From Sanghuangporus weigelae (lineage: Eukaryota > Basidiomycota > Agaricomycetes > Hymenochaetales > Hymenochaetaceae), in NCBI GenBank assembly GCA_033182465.1, contig CP137329.1, positions 558,001 through 622,000 on the forward strand: a DNA stretch of 64,000 nt, in the 5' to 3' direction. The first letter of the stretch is position 1, and each line of letters opens with the position of its first letter. This document shows, one piece after another, positions 39,897 to 51,684 of this stretch. The notes below the pieces were generated by a model that had not been told where the DNA came from, ran no database searches, and was given only the letters and a program-made list of their open reading frames with translations. The translations under genes and the position numbers were made by a program.

Positions 39897-40546
39897 ATGT
39901 CCGTAGTACATACAGCAATCTTCCCACCAGCCCCTCTCAGGGCGCTCGCCACCAAAATCGCGCCGATTCTTACAGAGAGGAAGCAGAGCGTCGCAGTTGC
40001 AGAAACAGCCTGCGGAGGTCTGATCTCTGCTGCACTTCTCTCCGTCCCTGGCGCGAGTGCGTACTACAACGGTGGACTTACCCTATATACGCTTCCTTCA
40101 CGCATTGCATATGCCGGATGGACGGAAGAAAGTGTGAAAGGATACTCGTGAGAATACGTAACACTACCTTTAGCTTGAAGTTGTTTCTGAGGCAGAGTGT
40201 AGGGGACCAACGCCTGAGATTGTTGTTGGCCTCGCGAGAAAAGCACTAGAGACATTGAAACCTACGTACGTGATTGGTGAGTCTGGTACAGCTGGTCCGA
40301 CCGGAGGAACGACCAGAAACCGTACTCCGTAAGCATGATCGTTCTTCAGATCACTCACCCTGTTAACTCGGAAGTAGAGGCTACGTCGCATTGGCCGTCG
40401 TCTCGGAGGAAGGAGAAGTAAAACGAGAAGTTGAGACAGGTACCTCAGAGCGCGACGTGAACATGATCAAGTTTGCCGAGGCGGCATTGCAGCTCTTCCT
40501 TGAAGTCTTGCAGGGCGAAGCAAAGATTGAAAAAGCGAGTCTGTGA
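39897..40546 (+). CDS. CinA C-terminal domain protein (nicotinamide-nucleotide amidohydrolase-like)
   Basis: Exons 39897-40147, 40203-40328 and 40378-40546 give 181 residues, nearly all of it one CinA_C (PncC-type) domain. Family landmarks: SVAVAETACGGLISAALLSV, GASAYYNGGLTLYT, ATG-like ESGTAGPTGGTT and YVALAVVSEEGEV. In bacteria this domain deamidates nicotinamide mononucleotide to nicotinate mononucleotide in NAD salvage. The fungal protein lacks the N-terminal COG1058 (molybdopterin-binding-like) domain of bacterial CinA. The activity here is inferred from family only; the position equivalent to the bacterial catalytic Ser is occupied by Ala/Cys (AETACGG rather than AESCTGG), so activity should not be assumed. 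Confidence 0.83.
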
Positions 40547-40604
40547 AATTGATAAGGATAGCAAATGGAAATTTGTATATGTAACGAACGAAGATACAAG
40601 CGCC

Positions 40605-41470
40605 TTATGTACGGAGCCACGCAGTCTTTGCTAGCTTCTTTTGCTTTTTACGCTCTTTAAACATTTCCTGCACAATTCACTTGTAAAAAAGAATCCAGAG
40701 AAGTTAAGATAGAGCATACGCACTAAGTCTTTCTTTGTAGGCTTCTTCCGTTTCTTACCCGTGGCCTCCTCCTCTTGTCTTTGCTCTACCTCTTTCTGCC
40801 ACTCATCCATATCGAAGTAGAAGTTGCTCATGCGTTTCATCCGCTCGTACTCCGAGACATGCTCTGGATCCCGCGCGTCGGGGCTGGCGAAAGCACCGGT
40901 ACGAACATTGAACTTTGCAGTATATGAAAATGGAGCAGGAGCAGAAGGACCCGCTACAAGCGTTGGATCGAGATACGCCAGATCAGGGTCGATGCCCGCT
41001 GCAGCAGCAGCTTCCTGAGCGCTAACCCGCGAAAAAGCAGATACGTTCGCAGCCGTGGAGGCATCGGAAGATACAAGCGGGTTCGACCATGTTGTTTCAT
41101 TCGTGCGTAGATTGTGGAAATAGTACATGCCGTGCTGAGGCGACCAGATTGCTTGCCAGTCACCCTGAACAAGGGCGTTCGTTACTCCCGGCACGGCTGC
41201 CCCGGATTGCTCTGCGGCATTGCTGGTTGAAGGTTTAGACGGAGTCATCTCATTCGACGAGGAGGCTTCAGGTGCGGCATCTCGTTCTGACGAAGGCAAC
41301 TGGGACGCGTCGGACGTCGACTCCGGGGATTCACTCCTCTCTCGGCTGCTGCCTTCCTCTGGGGATTCGCTCCTCACAGTATCTTCCGCTTTATCTTTTG
41401 CATCGCTCGGTTGCAATTCGACTGGCGGCGAGGGTGATAGCGAAGGTGAAGCACTACCTTTGCTCGACAT
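40605..41470 (-). CDS. WW-domain protein with basic C-terminus
   Basis: Exons 40724-41470 and 40605-40667 give 269 residues. Residues 1-100 are Ser/Glu/Pro-rich and probably disordered. A single WW domain at about residues 104-132 (DWQAIWSPQHGMYYFHNLRT, NETTWSNPL) has both tryptophans (105 and 128) and the YYF core, so it should bind Pro-rich peptides. The rest contains an Ala-rich helix (SAQEAAAAAG), YERMKRMSNFYFDMDEWQ and a Lys-rich end (KKRKKPTKKDLEMFKERKKQ). This looks like a nuclear, possibly splicing- or transcription-linked protein; that role is a guess. It starts 220 bp from the divergent stress-protein gene. Confidence 0.85.
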
Positions 41471-41690
41471 GGTGGACAACGAGAAGAAAGGTAATTGATC
41501 GGCGACGCCTCTGTTGAGAACGCTTTGAAGCTCCGCTCGGGGATAACCGAGAAGAGCGTGCCGTCGTACCTCCGCGCGCATCCGCATCCATTCAAGTTTG
41601 TACCGCCTCCGTCGTCGCGAACGACGACGAGCGACGACCTTTTGTCAACATTACAACTGGTACCCACGCACACCACCGACTTCGAAGACG
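41471..41690. promoter_or_regulatory. Compact divergent promoter, WW protein / universal stress protein
   Basis: The two start codons lie 220 bp apart on opposite strands. The interval must serve both genes; no TATA box was seen. Confidence 0.45.
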
Positions 41691-42704
41691 ATGTCAGACA
41701 GACCGAATCCTATCTCGCACCTACCTGCATCAGGGCTAAGATCGGCGCTGAAGCAGCCTCAGCCTCAGACACCACAATCCTCCTCTTCCGTAGCCTCCTC
41801 TCCCAGGTCAGCAAATGACGGCTTTCTCACAACCTCCCCGCCTCCGATGGCTCTTGGTATACCGCTTGTCCCAACTCCAACGGGCTCGTCACTTATGTCT
41901 ATCTCACGTGCCGGCGAAGGGTATACCCCCAAGGTCGCCTTTGACACCTTTGAGAACCCGAACGCGCCAGTATTCAGTTACACATTACCAGTAAAGTCCG
42001 ATGGATACAAGCGAAATCGGATGACGCGTGTCTTTCTTGTTGCTGCGAGCCCGGACGAGAGCGGCAGCGAGGCGCTAGATTGGGTTATGGAGAGCCTGGT
42101 CCAGGATGGTGATGAGCTCATCGTGTTCAGAGGATTTGATGCGGAGGAGCTTGGTACGTTTCATTGACATCTGATTCAGCTCGGACTGTACCACTGACAA
42201 TGCATTTTAAAGATCGAGACCACGAGTCTGTGCGAGAAGAGGCACGCGAACTTCTACGGCAAGTGCAAAGGATGAATACCGAATACGATCCCGATCGCAA
42301 GGAATGTCTCAATTATACTCTACTCATCGCGCATAGAATGAATGATTCTAACCTTCTTTTGGACTGAACAGATATCAATAATTGTAGAATTCATAGCGGG
42401 AAAAGTCATGGAGACAATCGATCGGCTCATCGCAATGTATCGACCAGACTCGCTCATCGTCGGCACGCGCGGGCAGCGTGGCGTTAAGGTCTTCGGAGCA
42501 GCTCTCGGCGGAATGGGCAGTGTATCGAAGTCAGTCTTCCTTTCACCAATCTTTGTTCTTTGTATTGATGACTTACGGTCTCATAGGTATTGCCTACAAG
42601 CCTCGCCCGTACCTGTTATCGTTGTGCGCCCAGAGCGAAAAGTACGCAAAACAATGATGAAGCGGCGCCTGGATCCGAAACGAGGGATACATTTCGAAGA
42701 GTGA
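41691..42704 (+). CDS. Universal stress protein (UspA-like) domain protein
   Basis: Exons 41691-42153, 42213-42301, 42372-42529 and 42587-42704 give 275 residues. The first 95 or so residues are Ser/Pro-rich and disordered. The Usp alpha/beta domain follows: RVFLVAASPDESGSEALDWV, DGDELIVFRGFD, AGKVMETIDRLIAMYRPDSL, the nucleotide-binding signature IVGTRGQRGVKVFGAALGGM then GSVSKYCLQ, and SPVPVIVVRP. The family usually binds ATP or AMP. Intron 2 (42302-42371) is odd: the only splice that keeps the conserved frame (DPDRK|ISIIVEF) leaves an intron starting GAATGT and ending CAG. A normal GTATGT donor would differ by one base. Cysteine in YCLQ replaces the more common SxxV. Confidence 0.86.
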
Positions 42705-43622
42705 GAATTCAATAACAAAGATATCTCTCCTTCTTTGTCCAAGCAAAGCGAATCTGACGCATACCTGGTTCACAGTAAATCAAGTACACCGATATCAACG
42801 CTCTCCGCACCAGTTTCATCGGAAGCAAGTCCTGCACTTTCACCAATGGCAACTCGCCAGTAACACAAGCCGCAGCCGGCCTCCGTGCCAAAATCATATT
42901 AATCAATGGTTCAATGGTCTTGGCAAGGATAGATAGCACGCCGAATGCCGCAGTGCCGTACACGGTTCTGCTTACGCCAGCACTTTGCATCAATATAAGT
43001 ACTTTCCGGGGCGGGGTATCACACGCATGCATACATTGCTCCTTTTAAAGTCAAAGTCCTCGTTAATTCTTCCTTGCTTATACCGCCTTTTCGAATCCAA
43101 TCGTCTCTATATCAGTAAATGTTAATTTCAGTTCGATTCATTCCTCCCCTTTCTTTCTCTCTGTTTCCCTCTTCCTTTGTATTGTAAAAGGTCTGACGAC
43201 CAGCTCTCGAAATTCCTCTGTAGAAATTCCTCTGTACAATCTATTTTCTTTTGTAAGTTATTGGACTTATAAATGAATTCAAGACGCATATAGTCTTTGC
43301 TAAATGTAAATAGGGGAGTGGAGCGGTCCAAATCGGTTTGATAAGGAAGTATCCATAGTATAAATTAATTATATAGTATGGATGGAAGGACCATCGGTCG
43401 CATAATTTCAAGAGCACGCACACTCGGCACAGGCGTTCTGCCGAGTATCTTCGCGTACCAAATGGTCACCGTGTTGTGAAAATATGAGCTTGAATTCTCC
43501 GATTGTACGAAAGAAAAAATACACCGAATTGTCCATGTGATAATACGAATGAATAGTCCATGAGTTCGTCAGAATCATCCTTCGTCTCTATACGTATGAC
43601 GTGCAGAAGTCCCATTCATTGT
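42705..43622. other. Convergent intergenic region, AT-rich
   Basis: Between the stress-protein stop and the stop of the secreted protein gene. A 107-codon minus-strand ORF at 42709-43032 begins with ATG but has no recognised pattern and lies where a 3' UTR is expected. Confidence 0.5.
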
Positions 43623-44162
43623 TCAAGCAGTCGGCTCGGAAATAGTGAACAAAGGACCGAAGTTTCCGGAATCGCCAAAGACTATAAAGATTTTTTGTCA
43701 GTTATGAGAGTGGACGGGACAGAATGAAGAAAGATCAAGTTACGCACGGACTACTCGATAGTCACTACCAGGCTCGATATCCGGGACAGTAACCTCGACG
43801 AAACCAGCCAACAAGTCAAAGCCCAGCGCGAGCGGTTCACCTTAATACGGATCAGCACTAGACATTCCACCGTTAAGACAAGACTACTTACTGGTGCTAC
43901 CAGGACCACTGGCGAGGGGAATGCCGCCTTTGACGAGTTGGACTCTAGAGCCGTTTGAGATGACTTTAGGAGGATTGCTAGTGTCCCAAGTGACGTTGGC
44001 ACAAGTCCCGATGACCCAGCCAACTTCCTCATTGGGCGTCAGAACCTTCGGGCTCCAGATATCCCGAGCAATGTTCGCAGGTGCCGCAAAGCCGAAAGTG
44101 AAGAGAGTAGTGAGGGCGAATAGGACGGCGAAGAGAGCAGAAGTCATGCGTGAAGAAAACAT
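43623..44162 (-). CDS. Small secreted Kre9/Knh1-like (Ser-Thr-rich membrane-anchored family) protein
   Basis: Exons 43892-44162, 43748-43840 and 43623-43681 give 140 residues. A signal peptide spans about residues 1-27 (MTSALFAVLFALTTLFTFGF, then AAPA). The mature part is one Kre9/Knh1 N-terminal-like beta domain: WSPKVLTPNEEVGWVIGTCA, NVTWDTSNPPKVISN, GSRVQLVKGGIPLASG, FVEVTVPDIEPGSDYRVVLF and GDSGNFGPLFTI. Two N-glycosylation sequons (NVT, NGS) are present. There is no Ser/Thr-rich tail or GPI signal, so it should be released or held in the wall without an anchor. Related proteins take part in beta-1,6-glucan assembly in yeast, but the short basidiomycete forms are uncharacterised. Confidence 0.87.
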
Positions 44163-44297
44163 TGTCGTCGTCGTCGTGATTGTTGTTCTACACGTCGTAA
44201 GTTTCGTTGGATTGAAGAGTTACAGCTTTTGTGGCAGAAGAAAGCTCGATTTCGTATCGCAGTGAGTCGATGCAGACAGCGCCCAAGTTCGGTCAGA

Positions 44298-44303
44298 TTT
44301 TAT
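44298..44303 (-). promoter_or_regulatory. TATA box of the secreted protein gene
   Basis: TATAAA on the minus strand (GAGTATAAAATCTG) lies about 136 bp before the ATG at 44162, a plausible core promoter. Confidence 0.6.
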
Positions 44304-46566
44304 ACTCTCCGGGATGTGTGTCTCATGACACTGCAGATCAGATATGACGGAAGTATCGGGCTTGAAACACCTTCATACAATCCCACGACGGCGTGATTGA
44401 GAAGCGGAAGAAGCATAACGGAGCAACTTGTCAGAGCATCACGTATGAATTCCGGGAAAGCGGTGAAACAGGAAGGTTGTAGTTAGGGCCAGAAACGCAG
44501 CTTCAAGGGAAACAAGAGGGCCTGTGAGAGGGACCATGCCCGTTGATAGACTGCGACGCTTTCCACAGGGCTTGAACACGCCGTCTCTAGATCTGAGGAT
44601 ATTTCCGAATGTTTTGTCAGTCTTGAACCAATATTAATGCTCGTTTCAAAACTCGTCCCCGCGGAGTAAGATCGATGTAAGATATGATATCGTCCTCTCC
44701 ATGAGCAACGAGGTTGAAGTTGCTTGATGCGTCAGAACCAGCAGACATGGTAGTGAGAAATGTAATGTTTTCGGGATGAAAGGATAGTTGAAGTCCATAT
44801 CCGGACATATCCGAGCAACCTTAGATTACGTATGTTCACTTCCGGAATCAAACTTTCTCTGTTTCCCCATCTAAACAGCCCTGGATTCGTCGTCATCTAC
44901 GTTCATTACTCCCAAGTCTCTTCTAGCTTAGAGCAATGTTGCTCAGCGATTGTCAACAATAAGCAGTATAATCCATCTGTCCTTGCTAAACTGATCTGAA
45001 GTCTAGTCTGAACAAGAGCTTATTCTCTGATGCTCCAGATTTTTTTCCCTTTATGTGGGGAAACGGTATCTGTATGTATCACCGACATCATGTGGCTCTA
45101 GTCTGCTTGACCGAAACAAAAATGATCGTCGTGGATTGCTGTGAGTTCTGGAACTTTGAAAGACGGCAAGTGCATCCCATCGCGGCAGATGGAGTAGGAT
45201 AGCATTAGGGGATGTTAAAGCTTCCTGGCTTATAGTCCGGCGCCAGCCTCTTTCTTGTGGACCTTTTTACTAGTCAACCCTCCATAGATTGAAGTTCTTC
45301 GGGCGTATTGCTGATTTTTGCCTGGTCCGGAGCGCCCCGAATGGCTTTTGAAAGCAATGTCGGTCGAAGTATGTTAAGCGTGATGAGATATCCGGCGGAT
45401 CCGATTCTGGACTAGCAGACATTCGAACGAAGGAGAAAAAAACTTCAAGGAATTCAGAGATGCACAATGCTTAAAAGTAGTGGTACTTTGATGCACTGGG
45501 AAAATCTAGAATCTCTCGTCTAGAACCAGAATACGAAACAGTAGGTGAATGCAAGTCGATGTACATGTACGGAGTACCAAGTACAGGCGCGACAGTAGAA
45601 TCATGCATTCCATCAAGCGCAAATTGTGGTATCAAGATTCATAAACACTCCTAAGAGAGGCAAAGGTACGATAGTGTCGAATGTATGTCGATTATTTCTT
45701 TTGCTTCAAATTCAGAAGTACCCAGCTTTCTATCTATATGAGAGCGAACCGCCAAAGTGAAGAAAGAATAAAAGTAAGAGGGAAGGAAGCAAAAGGGTGG
45801 AACGCATTGGGAGTTTCCCTTATTCATCTCGTAACGCTTGTATTGGATTGTGAATGCGAAATTTACACGAATCGTTCGATAGGTGTATCGAAAATGTTTT
45901 GAATGGACGGAACGAACGTCATGATAGAACCTTAAGCAGAAATCAACAACGACAGTGATGATTTGGTAGCGATGAGGGAGATTATACGAGCAATTTATCG
46001 ATAAGCGTGAAAAAGCGTCAAGTCGGATGATGGGATGGATCAATGGATGATTGGATGATGAACCTATTGCAAATTGAACAAGGAATTGCGAAGAAAAATG
46101 ACTGTTGACTGAATAAATGACCGATTGACAGAATGTATGTATGGGCGAATGAGAGGACAAGTGAATGTATGCGACGATAATAAGGATATTAAGCAAATAA
46201 AAATTACGGATAAGGATACCGTAAGATAAAGAACGATATGCATGTATGGATGTAAGCTGGTTAACGTGATGATAAGATAGCAAAGTGGATTTTCAACTGG
46301 AGGTGAGATATGTTGAGCTGAGTTGCGACCGATTTGAAGGTTACGTCTAACCAGAGATAAGTGCCCAAGAGCACGGAAAGATTGTGAAGCCGGGTTACAA
46401 GCAGATAGGTCGGTCTGGCCGTGTCGATGATAAAAGCTTCGTTTACCCGTCAGACCAGACGGGAGCTCAAGATCAAGTCAATCAATACTGTGAACACCTG
46501 AATGACTGAAGTGCAGGAGGACAAAGGCGGTCCGTGGAAACAAACGAGGTGGCTCACGGCAGGACA
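44304..46566. other. Intergenic, about 2.3 kb, no gene recognised
   Basis: ORFs here are short or AT-rich artefacts; the longest (minus strand, 45651-46283) is composed of low-complexity His/Ser/Tyr/Ile codons from an AT-rich run and shows no domain. Nothing else could be supported. Confidence 0.5.
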
Positions 46567-48832
46567 CTATCGCATCAGTGCCGCCCTCCTCCTCGCATAT
46601 AATCTTGCACCCATCCCTCTCCCCTCTGGCATTGGCAATAATATCTCGTTCATCTCGAGCTTCTTCCTGCAATCCGGAACTGGGATCGGAACTGACAGGG
46701 AAGGCTTCTCGAACCCTAGGCTGGGAACTCCAAATTCATCGCACGGAAGGTCTTCGTTTCCCATGTTCAAAGGATGAGAGGAATCAAAGGCAGGTGCTTC
46801 TGTCAACCGGCCTAGCTCCATCTCTTCCATCTCCGTATCAGCGTCTTCAAATGCTGCGATCTCAAAGTTACATTTGAGATCGGAAGGAGGAGATGGAGAC
46901 GTGGAAGGTGTTGTCACAGACGAGGACGTAGGAGTCGAAAGCGAGGAGAACAGACTCGGGAGGTCGTCTGACGAGGTCGAACGAGCAAAGGATGCCAACT
47001 GTTCTTGCGCATTCTCAGAAGCAGAATCAGGAGAATCTTCGTCATCGCCCTCTCCTGCACCGAAAAGTGTGCTCGTATCCTGTGGACCAGTTGAACAGAA
47101 GTCGTTGCCTTCTCCAGAAGCGGGCTCTGTTTGAGGGAATGGCACGGAGTTTCCTTGTGACGGAACATAGAACATCGGAGCTGGTAAATCCTCCTGTGGT
47201 CCTGAACATACCACCATCGGCCTGCTGGGTCGGCCAAGTCCTTGCAATCTCCCGTGTATCTGGATCTGTTCGGTAGCACCTTCGGCTTCCAGGGTGGTCA
47301 GAGTCCATGACCACCGCAAGCCAGTGCTCTTCAAAGGGACAAATAAGCCTTCCTTTATTGCGATATCCGTTCGCGCACCACCCATCAACTGCCTACAGCT
47401 CCACGCGCGTCTCCTGCTCCTCTTCTCTAACTGAACAAGTGCCGCGCTACGTTCCTCCGCTTGCGCAAGCACAAACTGTGACGTGCGCGTGATTAGCACG
47501 CGTAAACGGATGGTCGAAGCGTGCAAAATCGCATATTCATGCTGCTGCACTCGTTGCTGTGGAGAATCTGCACGACCCCACAAAGAAGGTTGGGAAAAGC
47601 GCTTCTTCGGGCGATGCGAGCGCACGCGAGCCTGGGGCGAAGACGGGCATCGCGGAGTCGGTGAAGAAGAGAGTCGAGCAACAGGAAGGACAATACCGCC
47701 TTCTTTTCGAACTCCAGCATTGTCCTCCTCCTGAGCAGATCCAGTGCACATGAGCGGATATTCAGGCAACACATCCTTCGGTGTCTGAACGCTTACAGAG
47801 CTCGCCTCCGTGTCTTCGCTCTCGGCTGAGCCCTCGCCAGTACCGCTTGATGATGATTCTTCCTCATCAAATGGGGTCTCCGCCAGTACAGAAGCAGTGA
47901 TTCGATACCTCCTCGCCTTCGATTTTGAGTCGGACGACTTGACCGACGAGGACCGAGAGGGACCGGGAGAACCAAGCTGTGCACCAAGCTCACACATCCG
48001 CACTTCGATGCGCCTTAAAATACTCTGCAAGTTCCATAGGACATAGCCGCCGCCAGAACCTCCTTCTATACCACTTCGGTTAACCGAATAGGCGGACTCT
48101 GCAGCTAGTGCCGGAAGGACATATCTTCGGTAAATATCGACAAGGCCGGCTCGCGCCTTTCGGCGCAGATGGCGCGACGAGACTGGAGGTTCGGGAGGTG
48201 GTGGAACAAGTTCCAGGGACGTGATTGGCCGAGGAGGGCTAAGCGACAAAGGAGCTGGAGCAACAGAGGGGCAAATTGATCTAAACGAAGAACAGAAAAT
48301 TTGATCCTTAAGATTTCCAATAAGATAAAATGAAAAATGAAAAAACGTACGCGACCAGCGACATCAATAAGCTCCTTGACTTCTTGTGTTTGCCTTTCAC
48401 AGGCATTGGAGTCGGCATTGGCGGCATACGCTCTTGCGCCGCCTGAGCTTGAGCGGCAGCCTGTACAGCTTGTGCACGGCGCTGTTCCATCTCGGTAGCG
48501 ACAGAACTCTCACTTACATCGTCCATCACTTCCTTTAGCGCTGCATTCAGTTTTCTATCTTCTAAAGGCCATTCTGCATTTGTACCGTCAACGAACATGG
48601 CGGATACGCGGCGTGTCGGCATGCTAAAAGTGACTTCATGCAAAAGACAAGTAGCCCAGGCTGCTTTGTCCAACGCATGGATGCACTGGGGCATCTCAAG
48701 TTCATCGTGCAGGATTTGTTGCAGCTGTGCGGTCCATGCAGCTGGAAATGGTAAGCCATCTGGAAGATTATTGAATGCGAGGGTGAAGAGGATGGTCGGA
48801 TGTGGTTGCTCAGGGACGAGACGGAGCAACAT
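46567..48832 (-). CDS. Unknown 731-residue protein
   Basis: I do not recognise a named family. Exons 48351-48832 and 46567-48280 give 731 residues with a clean phase-2 junction. The N-terminal 115 residues look folded (MLLRLVPEQPHPTILFTLAF, LQQILHDELEMPQCIHALDK, WATCLLHEVTFSMPTRRVSA). An Ala/Gln-rich helix (QRRAQAVQAAAQAQAAQERM) and Pro/Lys-rich linker follow. A second conserved-looking block has SSRHLRRKARAGLVDIYRRY, LQSILRRIEVRMCELGAQL, then EYAILHASTIRLRVLITRTS and RRRAWSCRQLMGGARTDI. The C-terminal 200 residues are acidic and Ser-rich. The start is the first ATG of the open frame; 11 upstream codons are open without ATG. The spread of helical blocks in a disordered background suggests a regulatory or scaffold protein. 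Confidence 0.75.
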
Positions 48833-50590
48833 TGCGGGAAGGAAAGACGTAAAGACCGACGACAACGAGGCGCCTTACAACACAAAAGAAACGAGCGACT
48901 GGCTTCCCTCTCCAATTACGCGCTGTTGACGAATAAGATAGGCCGGATGAGATATGCACGCGACCGAGTTAGCCACCACGCGTTCTTTACACCAAATTGA
49001 GCATGTATTTTGCGTACCTTGTACTTCAACCCGCAATAACGTGGCAAGCACTTGAGCTAGCCGAGAGCGAAGTTGAACCGTCGCAGAGGAGAGAGGAAGA
49101 GAGTGACGAGGTGAAGAGCGGAGGTATTTATTAATATTTATCCAGGATATTTTATGTAACGGATTTCCAAAAAGTTCTGTCGGTTCTGACAGGCTTGAAT
49201 TCCGTTTTCCGTCCAGCGAAATAAGCTGATATTATCAGCAAAATTAGGTATAAACGAGCGTTAAATGGGTATTCAAGAGACAAGCAGACTGAAAGGAGCG
49301 TGGGTGGGTTGGACTCGAAGAGAGTCGTGGCTGAGGATGAAGAGAGTCACACTCGTTGGTGATATTAGGTAACAGCCACTCTGATCCCATCTGATCGCTA
49401 ATCAAAACAAGCGCCCTTAGCCGTGGCTCAATTTTCTGCTTCCGTCGACTCGTCAGTATGCCTCCGACAACAATAAAACAATCAATTCAAAAAGGAACAC
49501 TTACGCTATTTCACCTCTCTTATCACTGAAAGCGATCACCTTCTCGGGGTCAACTTTATTTTGCATCTCTGACTAGTCTAACACTCCTGTGAACACTCGA
49601 CAAAACTATAAATGATCCTGTCCGTTGCTACATGGTCAAAGCACCGAACTACTTCCTTTCCATTCTTCTATGGCCTCTCACTCCCAGCAAGACGTTCATC
49701 GCTCAGGATTCGAGCCAACAGTCGTCTATGTGTCAAGGCAACAAGTCGACGTTTATCCAATGAGCTCGAGATTAGTGCTCGACAGTTTTTGCTCTTCGTG
49801 TACCGTGGAACTCGCTGCCGAGCGGATATGAGGGGGAGAAGATCCGGAGAGTCACGCTTCATGAGGTGCATACAAACTCAGATGTTCATTCTCTATCCGT
49901 CTACGATAAAACCCATTTTCTAATGGCAATCCATTGGTTGCACCTTTGACCGACGGCTCGATTCACAAATCGCTAGGTACGACCACTTCGTACACAGAGA
50001 TTGCACTAAACCCTATCTCTCTCTATTATTTTCTACCATCTACTTAACAAAGGTATAAACGACCGAGCGTTTCGGTCATGGTCGTGCTCCACCTTTCTCT
50101 GCCGATGCTGCATGCAGCCAGATCTCCTTAATTATGGAATTCATATAGGGTTCGAGCGAGCAGCTCTACCTCAAGACAACAAAACGACTCTGAACGTTTT
50201 CCTTTGACCGTTCCTCCACTTGTATGTATGAATCGCGAAACTCACTTCCGCGCCATCGAAATCGTTAACTAGAGAAGGAGTTTCCGAGGTTCCAAGCTCC
50301 GTGAGGTCGAGCAAGTCATCCCCAGACAACTTCTTTTAATGTCTTGGCATCCGGCATCCCGACATTAATCAGTGGCACCACCACTCCTCGCATCTAACGT
50401 CGACGAGTACCCCGCACAAGTAACTCACTTTCTTTTTCTCGACTCATGTCGGATCTTGACTCGAGCTTCTTCATAGAGGGACAATCTCAAATAGGCGCCA
50501 ATACAATGCTAGATGCTAGGCATTGCTGGCTAGCTTCGGGAAGTCAGAGACATATTGTCGAGATACGGAGAAGCCCAGCCTCCTGGCAGG

Positions 50591-50629
50591 TATGTATGTA
50601 CATATGAACATATGTATGTATGTATGCCT
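50591..50629. repeat. TATG microsatellite
   Basis: Imperfect tetranucleotide run built from TATG/CATA units, interrupted by ACATATGAACA. Confidence 0.7.
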
Positions 50630-51636
50630 ATTTACGCCGTTCATAGCCTTTTCATTAGTCCATTCTCGTCCCGGCACCGCGTATTGATAGTATTGTAAGC
50701 TACTGTCAGTTCAATTTCATCTCTCTAACCTATCGCGGATCAACTCTGCACAGATCTAATACAATTTTTTTTCTCAGCGAAGCAGCCATTACCCGCTTTT
50801 CATCCGCCAATTCAACGACATCATTCTGATGATGATGATGTCTCTGGGACGAACCAACGTCCCGGTGCGACGTGAATTTCAAAATCGAACGGAAGCAAAA
50901 CTAAAGAAAAAGTGAATACAGTATGCAAGTAAAAATAGATGGAATTTTCGCATCGTATCTATTCACTGAACAAAAATCGAAATCTGATTAGAATTCGAAT
51001 ACATTCTGACAATTCCAGGTTTCGTCAACCTTCCCATCCTTCTGAGACCTCGAGGTGAAACTCTAGATGCACTCGTAGATCCAAGGTCCAGGCCACACGC
51101 TTTTTAGCCACCTTACCACCTTCCTTCCATACTTTCCGAATGAAGGACGATGCTGGACTAGAGTTTTTGGCACGGGCCGGGGCACTGGCAATCCAGGAGA
51201 ACCCAAGACAGTGGGCAGTGAGGTAGTAGCGCCAGGCGTAGCGGCATACCGACATCACAGACTAATTTTGCCATGTGCTTCCATGTGCACTACCCTGTCT
51301 TTCCGAGTCTTTCTAAAAAGATATGTGGATTTGCAGAGATGCTAGGATACCAGATTGTCTGGTTGTAAGATTGCTTTGAGGGTCAGAGACCGTCGTCGAT
51401 AGGAGTTAAGCCATCGGTTCCTCGGCGGGATGACGCTACGGAGAGTCTCGATATTAATATCCTTGAGTTACTTTTATCCCAGTCCCATGCAATGCACATG
51501 TATCCCCATTCTGCTTATCTACATACCTTCCGATTGATACTGAAAACAAGCGAAGAGAAGGAGACTAAATGCAGCTTTTAAACAACAGAAGGAAGACCAT
51601 CCCTTGGTCACCAGACTCGGATGCGGAGTCTGTTGC

Positions 51637-51684
51637 GACTCTTATCACAAACGCCTTCAAGACTCTTATCACAAACGCCTTCAA
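51637..51684. repeat. Perfect 24-bp tandem duplication
   Basis: Two identical, adjacent copies of a 24-base unit beginning GACTCTTATCACAAACG. No third copy was seen nearby. Confidence 0.9.

Noticed and set aside
42709-43032. 107-codon minus-strand ORF with an ATG
   Set aside because: No recognised pattern, no promoter seen, and it overlaps the expected 3' UTR of the stress-protein gene.
45651-46283. 210-codon minus-strand ORF
   Set aside because: Composition follows an AT-rich run (His/Ser/Ile/Tyr), with no domain and no codon pattern like the true genes nearby.
46874-48046. Several plus-strand ORFs of 60-94 codons
   Set aside because: Antisense to the 731-residue unknown protein; no own pattern or splice sites.
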